Below, piece by piece: positions 42,546-55,043 of a stretch of 64,000 bases of DNA. A program made the translations under genes and the position numbers. Position 1 is the stretch's first letter, and the number at the start of each line of letters is the position of its first letter. The stretch spans positions 15,190,001 through 15,254,000 of the forward strand of contig CP053153.1 of NCBI GenBank assembly GCA_014607495.2, written 5' to 3'. The notes under the pieces are model-generated. The model had not been told where the DNA came from. It saw nothing but the letters and a program-made list of their open reading frames with translations, and did not search any database. The DNA comes from Carposina sasakii (taxonomy: Eukaryota; Arthropoda; Insecta; Lepidoptera; Carposinidae).

Positions 42546-43232
42546 GTACGTGAAAGATATTACATTTGGCCTCATTTACAAAATCTTGGTACAGGATTTA
42601 AGTGACACGTATCTAAAATGTAAAAAGGTTTTTGGTAAAAAATCGCATAACGTCTCATGTGTTTATATAAACTACATTCAGGAATATTGACTCTCTGTTT
42701 ACCTAATTAATTAACCTTTAAATGAACGTGTTACTTGTATCTACAGATAATACTACTTCTTGCGTTGATGTAGGGCATTAATAGAATACATTAGCTGCAT
42801 CTTCTTCCGTGCATGTCGTAAGAGTCGACTAAGGAACTCGGGCATTCTTGTCATTTGGGCGATAAGTTAGCAACTAGTTTCTGATCATTTACATCTGTCC
42901 CCGTATGCAAAACGTGACTGCGGTGTTATCATCAGAGGTCGGAATTAGGTAGAGTCATTTATGTACTTGCATCGAAATGTTGATATTAATGTGGACCTTC
43001 CCAGGATTTCTAATGGACAATCCCGTGTGGCCAACAATATTACAAATAAATAATAATAAAACCCTCAGAGATAGACAAATAAAACAAAGATAATTAACAT
43101 AAAATTTCTGCTCTTTAAAATTAATACCGGAATTTGAGGCATATCCACTTTATTCTTTCGCTGTATGAAATCAGTGCAAGTAGATAAATGACTCTACCTA
43201 ATTCCGACCTCAGGTTATTGTGTGTATAGTAT

Positions 43233-43490
43233 ACAGGGTGTAACAAAAAGGGTATGTTAAGCGAAAAGCTATAAAAATAGCCCACTATAGAGAACCTATC
43301 CACCGAATTTGAGACTCGAAATCACAAGTTTTTTTTAAGATTATATGAAAATTCCTGAGATGGTTAAGAATTCCCCGTACTATCTAGAAAAATAAACATG
43401 TGATTTCGAGTCTCAAACTTTTTGAGTAGGTCCTCTATAGTGGGCTATTTACATATGTTTTCGCTTAACATACCCTTTTTGTTACACCCT
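43233..43490 (+). mobile_element. MITE family M4 copy 2
   Basis: acagggtgtaacaaaaaggg to acccttttgttacaccct. The two arms tagcccactatagagaacct and aggtcctctatagtgggcta fold on each other. Confidence 0.8.
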
Positions 43491-46400
43491 ATATATGCAT
43501 ATATGTATGTAAATAAATACTCCAATGACGACAAACTCTCGTAGGCTCAATTTTAATCATCCTAAAATATGTATAAACCATTTCATCAAAAAAAATTAGG
43601 TATACCCTTGTGTTTATTTATCCCGCCACAAAAACATTACACTGATGAAAAAACTAATTAACTCGTCCGCAATTCCACCTTCCTTTCTCGCATGACCACA
43701 GATTAAAATTAAAGGGTGAATTTCAACAACCTCGATTTTTGACTAATTACGCTGGCGAAATTTTATATCCACTTTCTATAACTTTTTTGTATTCTAAGTA
43801 ATAGCCAAAAATATATAATATTCAGTCATATGGTACACATTTTTAAAAACGTATTATTTCTTGAGATATCTGCATTTAGAAATTTCAATCGCCACCGATA
43901 TTATTATCAAATCACCGAAATTGTAAATATCTCCACTGAAATTTATTACAACCAGCGGAATTATAAATACAGGAGAATATAATATGAATTACCTATTTAT
44001 TTATTTTATAAGAACTTGAAAACATTAGATTTTTTGTTTATTAGTTGGTAATAATGTTTATCATCATGATTATAGCTTAGAAACTATGACTACTACTATA
44101 ACTATGACTAATATATGAACAAATTTAAGAAACACGTTAACAGTTAGAGAAATATTTTATTACATACTTTAAAATGCTACCTAGTGAGTTTTTTCTTAGC
44201 ATAAAACGTAGTGGCCATGGTATCTCCTTAAAGATCTCGCAGTTCTGACTACACCATTTCAGGAACTTAGCCGTATTTATTTATATGTACATAAAAATTT
44301 TCGAAAACCAGAAATAAGGATCATTTTTTTTCACATGTGAAAGTGCACCTCGTTAGCTACCTTTATATATAAGGAACACCCCATCCGAAAATTCACGGTG
44401 TCGGAGATATGACAATGATATGATTTTTTTAAAATCTCCTTTTAGAGGAGTAGAATGGTATATAAGAAATGAATCACATTTTATACTTTGACCTCCCAAA
44501 AATCTATCAACATGGAATGGTCAAGCAAAATTTATTAAATGTTTTTGCCAATTAAGCCCCTACTCTTTTAAAATAATATACTGCGTCATGCGTACCCTTT
44601 ATCAAACTAAATTACTTATTTAATAAGCTACTCAAAAAAGTGTAACTTATTATGAGAAAGCTTACAAGCAGCTGACCAATAAAGGTTTCGAAAAATACAT
44701 TCCGTGGCGCTACAGCCTATAACAGTGTTATATTGAGGTAAGTAGAATGTAGAACTCTTCTGTTATCATCAGGCGTACTTGTTCAAGCTACTCGGGTTTA
44801 TCGCAAAGTTACTCGGGTTTATTCGTAACTGTTCATTTATAGTAGCAATTTTGGGTGGTTTCCTTGAGGTTGAACTAAAGGCCAAATCATAATCAATATC
44901 ACAAAACGTGGGATTGAAGTAGATAATAATTATGTGCATGAGTACACCTACTTAGGCCAGTAGAACATTCAATATACAATATAATATATCTATATAGATA
45001 TTTTTTCTGAGAATAATCAGGACTCAGAAAAATATTACATTCTTATTGGTCAGCTATTAATATTGAGGGATGAATCTTAAGTGTCTGGAAGAACTTAGTT
45101 CAATTAGGAACGGTTCCCTTCCTATGATCTTATAACGTCTACTTGTCGATATTTGTACTTATGCTGTCTATCGATTGACCTACAGTGCTCAGACTACATC
45201 AGGAACACCATTTGGTATGCTAATCACCTACCAAAAAGGAACTGGACAGTAAAAGTGCCGGCCATGTTAGTCGTTTAGACACCGAAAGATAGACGAACAG
45301 TTCAACTGGCTGGATGCTACAGAGCGGCTGCCTGGGGTAGGAGTAAGACGAGATGGAGGTGGCGGTATGACCTCGATTCGAGTTGAACTGCATCATGAAA
45401 AGGCCTTTGGATAGCAGTAAGATTCCTATGCTATATATTATAATGTCAGTTCATCACCTTTGTATTTTTTAAATTTGACTACGAACTTAGGTTACTTGTT
45501 AAAAAAGGTTGTCGCGCCATAGGATAGCACCTTTTTAAATTCTTATTAGTCAGCTGTTGGTAAGCTTTTTCATAATTATACCTTTTGAATTTAGTTTAAT
45601 GAAGTGTGCGCATTACGTGAAATCATTATTTTGAATGAATAGGAAAGAATCAGGAAAAAAAAAATGTATAAACCTTTTGGTAATTGTACTTTGACAATGC
45701 CAAGTTGATGTCTGTTGTTTTGTCTCAAATGATTATTTATTTATCTAGTTGAATTACTGAAATATACACGTATTTTAGTTTGTTTATGCATTTCCATTTA
45801 ATAATAAGGTGATTTTAAAAACATTACAAAATGGGGCATAACCCTGAAGCCGTAATTTTTTTAATGGGTCTTCCTACCCATGAAGGTAGAAAATGGGCTG
45901 TACTTTTACATCTCAATAGAAATAATACCCGTTTTCCAGTCATCCTGTATACAAAAAGACAAAATATCAATTACGGTGACATCATTAAATTACGGTGGTC
46001 CTCTTTTTTGCCACCGGAGCCACTGGAGTTGCGACACCGTTCTTAGAATTAATTAATAAAGTACAAATTATAACGGACACTATTATTATAAATGTAATAA
46101 TTCGTTTGCAATTACGTCGATATATCTAATCTTTAATCATCTGTAAAATTTCTTTTTAAACAGCCTTTTAGTTTTTTTAATACACAAGACACCGTTATAT
46201 GATAAATTTGTATTCCTGCGCCACCGCAGGTTATACTTACGTTTTTGGCGGGAAAACTGTTCAGTGTATCAAACATCCTTGTACTTGGTATACGATGGCT
46301 TGACAGAGCAGTGCGGGGAAAGATAACTTAGCATCTATCTCATTCATTATGATGAAATAGTGAAATGTTCAAAATGCGCCAGCGTTATTGACTTTTTCCG

Positions 46401-48048
46401 CGGGACATTTTTAAAAAGCTGTTACAGGTACTACCGGGTTAAGTTAAATTACTGCTCATGGTGTAAATAATAGTGTCATTTAATGTATTTTTAAAATATG
46501 TATGTATTCTGTTAAATTAATTCACCCGAAAATTGAAATAGCCAAATTTATTTTTGCAAATGAAGTGGGGACATAGCACCGCAATTAGATTTAGAGCTTT
46601 TGATAATTTTTTTAATGCGTAAACAAATAGATTTTGATCTTAAGTTTTAAACGTTAGTCTAGATCACTGTCTGAACTTAATGAAAAAAAATTAATAAATG
46701 TGCATTTTGCACATTCCACTACGATTTTCATCCACGCCGCGCTAAAAACGTACCTGGGAAATTCACCCTAAACAGCCTAGTCCCACGCCGCCAACGATCT
46801 AGCTTTGAAGTCATAAACATTAAAATGCCGTCCACGTAAGGGCCCCGGCCGACATCAAGTGGTCAAATTAGTTGGCCTGTGTACAATTATGGCGCCCGTT
46901 CAAATACGCGGAGTGGGCAATGAATGAAATGAGATACGTTTGGATATAGGCTCGGTAACTTAAGACCTTCATTATGGTTACTTTTTATAAAATACGATTG
47001 TCGCAATTTTCTATTCAATGTAAAATGTTGTGTAAAAGGATTTCGAAATAACCCCTGGTTTTTTATTTCCTATTCACTTAAACGTACACCAAAATTGGTT
47101 TTCTCCAAAGTTTTCGCTACTTGCCATAAAAAATTTGCCTACATTGGAACAGCGTTCGTAAAACACTCAAATCTTAAAACCTCAAATAAAAAGAGGATTT
47201 GCGGCCGCATTATCAAACAAAGAATCGACGTGTAAATTGGATTGGAATCAGGTTGGCAATTAAAATGTTCGATTTTGAAAATAATCACGTCAGACGGACG
47301 CGGGTCACGTGGGGCCCCGGGGGTCAAGCGGCTCGCGGGGGTCGCGGGCCACACGCAATTAGCGCAGAGGGCTCTTCACAGCACACGTTAATTTTCCACG
47401 TACAAGGAAATCGCTCTTAAAATTAAACTCCATTTTTGGGGCCTTTGTCGGTCGAGGGCCCGAATGGGGCCCAGTTTAATTTAACACAACTCCGCTCGCC
47501 ATAATTATCTTTAACTAGGTTTTTTTGTAAAGAGATTTAATCCCCTCCGTTTTGGATTAAGGGGGCTTAATCATCTCGTAGTTATAACAATAAACGGTGC
47601 TCAAGGGGCCCCGAGATTGCTTATGTCAAAAACATAAGTGTTTAAGAGATTTTAATTCAAAGGTTTTAATTAATTTGGAGTCTTAATTATTTTTGTGTCT
47701 TATGTAAATCTGGCAACAATGAAGAATGATTTTTGTATTGTATTTCTTTTCTTACCCTTTACTACACTTGTTTTTTCACGCGACTTCGTTGCGTGTGTGC
47801 CTATAAATTTTATTATATAATATACATAGTTTTAAATAACAAAACTGCATATTTTTCTAATGTATCAGATACTTGAAAAAAAAATAGATAATTAATGGTA
47901 TAATATTCAACTTGTCACTGATAATTTACAACTGTCCCCGCTATGCTGAAGGTGGCTGTGGGATTTCTTTTATGATTCCGCAGTTTTGGCTACCTTATTT
48001 TGGGAACACATTCATGTGTACGTATACATTCTATAATATTACTATTAG
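43491..48048. other. Unannotated intron sequence
   Basis: 4.5 kb between Ig2 exons. It includes the doubtful LINE remnant at 45195, a 71-codon frame at 45831-46046 without known motif, and a GC-rich patch at 47290-47360. Nothing else was recognised. Confidence 0.45.
45195..45440 (+). pseudogene. Possible decayed LINE RT C-terminal region
   Basis: Broken frames read roughly GHVSRLDTERWT, STGWMLQ and DEMEVAV, resembling the GHV-x-R-x-D-x-x-R-W-x-x-x-x-x-x-W region near the end of insect LINE reverse transcriptases. It is heavily decayed, with stops in every frame, so the call is tentative. Confidence 0.3.
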
Positions 48049-48205
48049 TTGTTTCGGCTTTCCGTCCCATCGGACTATCAGAGTAACGGAATAGAGAGTG
48101 CATCTGTGTTTGCGCACATACTTGTGCACTATAATATCTCCTGCGTACCTGGCAAATCTCCGTAGAGATTGGTCGCCTTGGCCGAAATACGGTCGAAGAT
48201 CATCA
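48049..48205 (+). mobile_element. SINE family S2 copy 3, 3' half only
   Basis: tttcggctttccgtcccatc through ctccgtagagattggtcgcc to aagatcatcattatt; the head is missing. Confidence 0.7.
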
Positions 48206-48773
48206 TTATTAGTTGTTTAATAGTCCATTTATAACCAAACTGTAAAATCAAAACATAACTCATCTAGAGTAAACTATCCCATCAAAATTCATCGCGATTT
48301 ATTCCTGGAGTAATATTTTTATTGCTGAGCCATTTAAAGTGAAATTTGATGGCGCAGCAAAGTTTGTAAATGCATCAGCGGACGAACTCGGAGGAACAAC
48401 TTCTAACTGCGGCACGTCATAACATCGACACGAATTTTGTTCGATAGTTATTTTCGGAGTAAAAGTTTGTATTTTGACAGTATTTATTCATACGCCAGAT
48501 CAATATAGGTTCAAAGTAGCCACTGGGCAATATTTTAAACAAAAAAAGTGTTATTTAACCAAACAATCCAATAGCCTTTAGTTATTTTGAGATATCAGAA
48601 AAATTCTCCTTATGCAGTGATGTATTTTTTATCCGTGAATAAATGACTTTCAACTAATTGAAATCATACATACTAAGCGTCATTTTGAATATCATAACCA
48701 ATACCTGAGGTGTAATCAAAGCCGCGACTACTACATTTATATGGTATCGGATGTGTCTATGTGTCGAATTGCA

Positions 48774-49156
48774 TATTGCAGAACACGCCGTATAACAGAA
48801 CGGCTAGGCATTTTGAATAGTGTGGGTTTTGGAGGGAGACAATTTGGCTTTTAGCACTCTGTCTGCCTTAATAATTAGATTAAATCTATAATAATAATAA
48901 AAAAAAAATGTTCTTAAATAACCAAATATTGGTTATTCCGTTCCGATCCCAGCAAGTGATCCCACAAAGGATCCGTTTAATTTAATTTTATTCCTATCCG
49001 ATCTCGTCGTGGAATCAGATGAATATTTTATTTATTTTGTATTCCGTTCTGATCCCATGTGTATTCATATTATAGGATGCCTTTGCCCAGCAGTGGGATC
49101 ATAATAAATTTTTATATAAAATGCTTAGCCGTTTTATAATACGGCGTGCTCTGCAT
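48774..49156 (+). mobile_element. MITE family M8 with nested LINE-tail piece
   Basis: Terminal inverted repeats of about 40 bp: ttgcagaacacgccgtataa then cagaacggctaggcatttt at left, and aaaatgcttagccgttttat then aatacggcgtgctctgcat at right. The interior includes cctttgcccagcagtgggat (49080s), a common RTE-type LINE 3' end string. Confidence 0.65.
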
Positions 49157-50296
49157 TCTTCGATATATTCGTTAGGTCTTACAATTTGGCCGTAGACGTA
49201 GGGAAAAGTGTACGAAAATGTAATAAAACTCACATCGTATTTTATTCACCAGCGTTCCAAGTTTTTGTATGCTCACAAGTTTTAACTGCTCGCAAGTTAT
49301 GCTACAAACTATTTAGCAAGTTAATACGTGTATCTCACACCAGGCTTCATATTAGAATAACTTTGGATGAATGTTTTACTAGCTAATAGCGACAGTGTCG
49401 TTACCTGGACTAAAAAAAAGTTGGCTTGTGATTTTTGGCATACGTACATATATAAAAGTAATGCTATATAGTAATTATTTAATACAAAACATAACCGATC
49501 ATTCAACTAACTGATCAAATACAGTTACTTTTAAACCCCAAATGTCACTTAGGAGATACCTACTGCTGAAATAAAAAACCTTCCCATATGCGGTTCCAAT
49601 ATTAACATAAATCAATTAATGTATTGGTCTGATTCGATAAAACCAATTATTATGTTTAACTTTCCAGTTTTGGGTCAAACTGTTAACCGTAAAATGATTA
49701 ATTCGGTTTAGACTAACTTCATACACATCTAATTGTGTCTACTCGTGCGGGTTTTCAGTTATTCGGTTATTCGAGATAAATCGGAAATCTAGCAAGGCAG
49801 AATATTATATAATCCTTTGCCTGAAATCTTATACACCCGACTAATGATGTAATTTTAGTTAAACACTTAATTTTTTTTTTACAAAAGCTGAAACATTTAT
49901 ATAGGTAAATGATTTGTTTTATAGTGGTCTATCAGTAAGCTTTGCTTGCTTGTATCCAATCGCGGCTCTTTCATTCGTTTTCATTGCCAACTTTTTAAAA
50001 TCTTAAACTGAAATCAATCCTCATATTACATTATTGTTGTTATTATTATAACTATTTTTATATATTATATCAAGGATCTTACAGACTGGAAACTAGGATA
50101 GTGTGTTCTTTGTATGACATTACATAGGTATCCGATAAGAAAGGATGTTTTTAGATTCCCACGGAAATATGTGAAACGGAAAAATGTTTACGCGTACGAA
50201 GACGTAGGCGGCCGTTAGTCTGGAATATAAATTGCCCTCTAATCTATAGGTAAGAGGTAATTTGTATAAATTATTCAATAATGCTTCTTGTTTCAG

Positions 50297-50425
50297 TTAC
50301 GGTGTTCGAGGGGGACACACTGAGTCTACAACGCATAAGCCGGACGGAGATGGGGGCATATCTCTGTATAGCGACGAATGCGGTACCTCCGTCGGTTTCA
50401 AAGAGGATCATTGTGGATGTAGAAT
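50297..50425 (+). CDS. DIP/lachesin-like Ig gene, exon 4 (Ig2, second part)
   Basis: Acceptor tgtttcag ends at 50296 and donor GTGAGT starts at 50426; 129 bp, phase 1 to phase 1. It encodes TVFEGDTLSLQRISRTEMGA followed by YLCIATNAVPPSVSKRIIVD. The second Ig2 cysteine is in the GAYLCIATN motif, and VPPSVSKR is the conserved Ig2-Ig3 boundary of DIP proteins. The phases match the neighbouring exons without any adjustment. Downstream, the 11.5-kb intron carries a LINE 3' end and then the DIRS element from 50629. Confidence 0.93.
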
Positions 50426-50457
50426 GTGAGTAAAGAATAATCCTCTGCAGTATAGTA

Positions 50458-50628
50458 TTGATTTGATTTGATTCTCAAAATTCTTTATTGATACGTTAAA
50501 AACAAAAGCATGTATTACATAAACACAGTCTAGTGTGTACAGAAAGGTAGCTACATTGTTTTTCAAGCTATACACTTCTAAAAACTATTAAATAATATAT
50601 AAGTATGATAGTAAATATGCAGATAACA
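50458..50628 (-). mobile_element. LINE 3' end fragment, minus strand
   Basis: Read on the minus strand it ends in caataaagaattttgagaat then caaatcaaatc, a CR1-like 3' terminus. It lies between exon 50297-50425 and the left end of the DIRS element and has no coding sequence. Confidence 0.45.
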
Positions 50629-50801
50629 AATTATCCTGTCTTCGTCTCGAGATTTATTCTGACCATGTAGTAGCCCTGCTACGCAACTAACCTATTCGCA
50701 CACAGTTTTTAGCGTAGGCGAGAAAGAGAAAACAGATGATCCCTTAGCTCACCCTACGCTACACCAACTAGCATCACCCGAGTTACATCATTCTTGTCCG
50801 T
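50629..50801 (+). repeat. DIRS left inverted terminal repeat
   Basis: Runs aattatcctgtcttcgtctc to gagttacatcattc. Its reverse complement is at 55266-55430, nearly identical except near the outer edge, where left has gtctcgag and right has tcgaagag. Those differences are preserved in the internal complementary region. Confidence 0.88.
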
Positions 50802-51054
50802 GCGCGCACGGTGTTCGCACATAGTATCTAGTTAAATTTCGTAATACCCAAACGACGACGTTGTGACGACCGGGATGAGGATCGCTGGAAAAGAAAAATA
50901 AGGAAATACCAGAGGAAATTGAAGACACGAGCTCGCATTATTTATTCTTCATCTGAAGACGATCAAGGCAGGTGATAATTAAAATATGCACCTACCTACT
51001 TTTTTTAAATCACAATTTCATATCTAAACGTTTGGTTTATGGTGCAATATCCCC

Positions 51055-51221
51055 GAGTCAATACGAGATATTGACCAGTGGTTATTAATTTAGAGTTAAT
51101 ACGAGATATTAACCAAATCATATACGTATGTAACATAATTGACGGTCAGAGTCAATACGTGATATTGACCAACGCAATATATGTTCCTTAATCTAATGTG
51201 AGTTGATACGAGATATTAACC
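51055..51221 (+). promoter_or_regulatory. Four 23-bp near-palindromic repeats in the DIRS leader
   Basis: Units at 51055-51077, 51093-51115, 51149-51171 and 51200-51221 share gagtyaatacgagatattra followed by cc. Each has inverted half-sites gtcaata and tattgac (clearest in the third: gtcaatacgtgatattgac). Start-to-start distances are 38, 56 and 51 bp. They lie just upstream of the gag-like ORF. A protein-binding array is an inference. Confidence 0.6.
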
Positions 51222-51283
51222 TAGTCATATATATATATCTATCTATTAGATTGTATTCTCTCGCAGAGAATGACAACTTTGAA

Positions 51284-52219
51284 ATGGCACCGAACAATAT
51301 TGAAGACCCTCTAATACTTTCGCCCGGGCCAACTTGTGTAGAAGTACCGACACCTGATCAAGACCAAATAAATCCTAAAGACACGCCAGAAGAACTCACA
51401 ATATATTCTGAGTTTATAAATGCCCTGGGGGATTGTCCATCCGACACACCTGAGTGGGGAGATAACATCGTAAAGGAAATCTCGGACAGGTGGTCGCCGA
51501 TTTTCAAAGATGGTTTGAAAAAGTATATAAAGGAAAAATTTATGTTGAAATATTTATTGCCGAAGAACCTACCCGCATCGAAGCCCCCAACATTAAACCC
51601 AGAGGTGGCCGCGGTTTTGTCGGAAACTTGTAAAAACAGAGATAATCGAGTTTACTGTAAACAAGGACAGCTTGGTACCGCCCTTGCGGCATTGGGAAAA
51701 GCTATGACTGGTCTTATGACTAAAACAATGAACACTCCAGACATTATTAAGATTATGTGCGATGCGGGTAATTTATTAGCAAACAGTCATTATTCCGAAA
51801 CTGACACAAGGCGAGCGTTAATCACTCCGGTATTAGATAAATCTTTTGTCAATGCTTTTAAAGATCGCAAACGAGACAATTTTTTATACGGCGAAAATCT
51901 AGGAGATTTTATTAAGTCCTCAAGAGGAGTTAAGAAAACAGGCCAGTTTCTTGCATCCGCTAATACCAAGTCGCCCAATTTAAACTCCAATGGCCCGCCA
52001 TCGTCATTATATAATCAGCAGCGCTACCCTCGGAACCAGCAGACGAACCGCGTCGACGTGCTGAAACCGCAGTCTTACTATCGTCGCATTGTACCTCCGC
52101 CGCTGCCAGTCAAGACGGCGCCTGCGCCGGCGCCAGCCCGCCGCGCGCCTTACCCGCCCGCGCCACGGAGGATGCAGCAGTCGGCGCCAACACGCGCATT
52201 CCGCAATCGGAACACATAG
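51284..52219 (+). CDS. DIRS gag-like protein
   Basis: 311 codons from ATG 51284 (MAPNNIEDPLILSPGP). The frame is open upstream to 51203 but without an ATG. It is the only long intact ORF of the element. It has an acidic N-terminal part, a central helical part (LGTALAALGKAMTGLMTK, FVNAFKDRKRDNFLYGENLG) and a basic Pro/Ala/Arg-rich C-terminus (PPPLPVKTAPAPAPARRAPY). This agrees in position and character with the ORF1 of animal DIRS elements, assumed to bind RNA/DNA. No zinc knuckle is visible. Confidence 0.7.
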   Translation: MAPNNIEDPLILSPGPTCVEVPTPDQDQINPKDTPEELTIYSEFINALGDCPSDTPEWGDNIVKEISDRWSPIFKDGLKKYIKEKFMLKYLLPKNLPASKPPTLNPEVAAVLSETCKNRDNRVYCKQGQLGTALAALGKAMTGLMTKTMNTPDIIKIMCDAGNLLANSHYSETDTRRALITPVLDKSFVNAFKDRKRDNFLYGENLGDFIKSSRGVKKTGQFLASANTKSPNLNSNGPPSSLYNQQRYPRNQQTNRVDVLKPQSYYRRIVPPPLPVKTAPAPAPARRAPYPPAPRRMQQSAPTRAFRNRNT

Positions 52220-52299
52220 AGGTACAAGCAGGACGGTTAAAACTTTTTTTACGAATCATGGCGTACTATTACGCAAGATTCAGTTGTTCTAGAGGCAGT

Positions 52300-53025
52300 A
52301 AAAGGTAATACGATAACCTTTCTTTGAAGTACCTAATCAAGGTATATCACAATATCCTAAACAAAATTGTTTAATATCAGAGTCTTTATCTTTACAAAAG
52401 GAGATTAATCATCTACTGAAAATTAAAGCCATTAATCAATGTAGGTACGTCAGAGCCTGGACAATATTTATCACACATATTTCTTGTACCTAAGAATAAT
52501 GGTGATATGCGTTTTATTTTGAATTTATAAAAATTAAATAAGTATGTTATAGCTGATCATTTTAAGATGGAGGACACAAGAACTGCCATTCGGCTAATGG
52601 ATCCTCATTGCTTTATGGTGAACATAGATTTGAAGGAAGCCTATTTTTTAGTTCCTATACATAAAGACCACAAAAAATATCTTAGGTTTACGTTCCTAAA
52701 CAAAATGTATGAATTTTCAGCTCTTCCATTTGGTCTATGCTCAGCCCCTTATATATTCACAAAAATTATGAAACCCGTAATGACACAATTAAGATCAAAA
52801 GGTCTTAAATCGGTTAACTACTTAGATGACATATTATGCCTCGGGAATTCATACGTTGAATGTCTAGACAATGCAGTAAAAACTATCGATCTTCTAACAA
52901 GTTTAGGGTTCATTATTAATTATAAAAAAAGTAATCTTACCCCCCAAAAAATTTGTAATTTTTTAAGGTTTTGTATTAAATTCCCAAACAATGACTTTAG
53001 AGTTGCCAGTACAAAAGAAAAGTAA
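52300..53025 (+). pseudogene. DIRS reverse transcriptase, broken
   Basis: Reads FLVPKNNGDMRFILNL, a TAA stop at 52528-52530, then KLNKYVIADHFKMEDTRTAI and NIDLKEAYFLVPIHKDHKKY, FSALPFGLCSAPYIFTKIMK and VNYLDDILCLG. It ends in a stop at 53025 after a frame break near 52990. The HFKMED string, LPFGL-x-x-AP and YLDD are DIRS RT signatures. The stop lies between conserved blocks, so the protein cannot be made without readthrough. Confidence 0.85.
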
Positions 53026-53870
53026 TATTTTAAATTTTACATTAAAAGTTTTAAAGTCCAAAACAATTCGCCTTCGTGACTTTGCTCGTTTTGTAGGAAC
53101 TTTAACAGCAGCGTGTCCAGCAGTGGACTACGGCTCACACAAAACAATTTGAGCGAGTTAAGTATTTAGCCTTGCTAGGTAGTGACAGCTATGAACAAGT
53201 TATTCACTTACCTAACGAATTAGATGCGGACTTATTATGGTGGCAAAGCAACATTATGAGTTGTTTTAACCCAATAAGGAGCTTTTCCTATAAATTAGAC
53301 ATTTTCACGGATGCTTTCATTACTGGATGGGGAGCTGCTTGTAATGGCGAAAAAATTTGTGGTTTTTTGAAATAATGACGAACGGTAATAAATCTTTCGC
53401 GGGTAACATAAATAATTGTCAAATTCTCTTACATATAGATAATACGACTGCCATCTCGTATATTAATCGCATGGGTGGAGTTCATATTCCCACTTAAACA
53501 GTATTTCAAAAAATATCTGGGACTGGTGCGAAGATAAGCGTATATTTAATTGTGAATCGAGAAAATTAAATATCGATACTGAGTGAGAATTATCTAGGAC
53601 AGCATTTAATAAAATTATTTCGAAATTCGGTGAGCCAGAGATTGATTTCTTTGCATCACGGGTAAATGCTAAGTGTGTAAAATACATTTCGTGGAAAAGA
53701 GATCCCTATGCTTACAATATAGATGCGTATACTGTTAGTTGGTCAAGCTCTCATTGCGCTCATCTTAAAGACCTTACAAAAGATTGCAAGAGATGGCGCC
53801 ATAGGTATTATGGTAGTTCTATATTGGAAATCGCAACCATGGTTTCCAGTGTTTAAATCCATGGCTGTAA
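52991..53870 (+). pseudogene. DIRS RT thumb and RNase H region, broken
   Basis: Frames in pieces: TLELPVQKKSNILNFTLKVL, then TIRLRDFARFVGTLTAACPA, a stop, then LPNELDADLLWWQS, LDIFTDAFITGWGAACNGEK (RNase H first Asp), a stop after CGFLK, then LLHIDNTTAISYINRMGG, and later EIDFFASRVNAKCVKYISWK and RDPYAYNIDAYTVSW. The order and motifs match the DIRS1 RNase H and its downstream connection. Several stops and frame changes are present. Confidence 0.75.
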
Positions 53871-54155
53871 GCGAAATAATTATTTTTCATCCCAGTAAAT
53901 TTTTACTTTCCTCTGCTTTCAGCGAAACACATCCGCTTCAGCATTATCTTACCCTGGCGGCGAGCATATTATCAGGCAGGCCTTCTTGAATTCTTATCTA
54001 TGAACACTATTTCACAGTATTCTTCAAGTCTTAAACTCTGGTGGGAATATTGCCACCACCACAATATAAGTGATATATACATATGTATAATGTAAATATA
54101 GGAGACTATTAATTTTCTTAATAGTTGTTTCGAGAAAGGGTCATCCTACGGTACG

Positions 54156-54899
54156 TTGAATAATCACCGATCCGCAATATCTCTAATTTCCATCAATAAA
54201 ATTGGTGAAGGTGACCTTGTAAAGCGTTTTCTTAAAGGTGTTTTTAAACTAAAACCTGCTTTCCCGAGGTATCTAATTACCTGGGATCCTTTAATTGTCT
54301 TAGATTATCTGTCAAATTTTTATCCACATGATTCTTTAAGTTTAGAAGTGATTTCAAAAAAAAAATGTTATTGGCTCTAGCCACTGGACAAAGATGTCAA
54401 ACCTTGTCGCTCATTCGTATTTCTAATATTATTTCTTTCTCTGATAGATAAGTTAATAATAAAGATAACGGATATAATTAAAACATCAACAATAGGAAAA
54501 TCACAACCTGTACTTAATTTACCTTATTTTAGACAAAGGCCAAGCATTTGTCCAGCACAAACTTTACGTGATTACATGAATGTTACCATTAATATTCGTC
54601 CATCGCTCGAGGATAGGCTTATTTTAACTTTTAAGCGACCTTATCATGCTGCTTCTTCTCAAACCATAGGTCGCTGGATTAAACAGACAATGGAAGGGAG
54701 CGGCATCGATACTAGCCTTTTTCACGCCCACAGCACGCGCCATGCGGCTACGTCAGCTGCTAGTCGGGCTGGCATTAGCATCGATGTTATTCGCAAATCT
54801 GCTGGTTGGTCTGAGCATTCAGCTGTTTTTGCGAATTTCTATAATAGGCCTGTGCTTGATGATACAAGTAATGTTTTTACTGAGGGTGTGTTTAGATAA
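54156..54899 (+). pseudogene. DIRS tyrosine recombinase, frameshifted
   Basis: The YR integrates the circular DNA copy. The N-terminal part (SAISLISINKIGEGDLVKRF) runs into an A-run at 54357-54366, where the frame shifts to LLALATGQRCQTLSLIR, which includes the first catalytic Arg. A second shift near 54440 leads to RPSICPAQTLRDY and the C-terminal block HAHSTRHAATSAASRAGISI and SAGWSEHSAVFANFYNRP, with H-x-x-R, the second His and the nucleophilic Tyr. All catalytic residues are visible but spread over three frames. Confidence 0.85.
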
Positions 54900-55043
54900 A
54901 TATTTCTAGGACTTGTAATTATGTTATTGGTTTGTTCATTTGTATTAAGAAGATAGCAATATAAATTATTTTTTCGTTTTGTTTGAAATCAATATTTTTA
55001 TTTCATATCCTCAACAACATTAATTTATTAATCTCCAAACATC

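Noticed and set aside
47290..47360. GC-rich patch as a possible exon or CpG island promoter
   Set aside because: Too short, no open frame with Ig or other motif, and no matching splice sites in phase with neighbouring exons.
51203..51283. N-terminal extension of the DIRS gag frame
   Set aside because: There is no ATG in this extension and it overlaps the palindromic repeats; the first ATG is at 51284.
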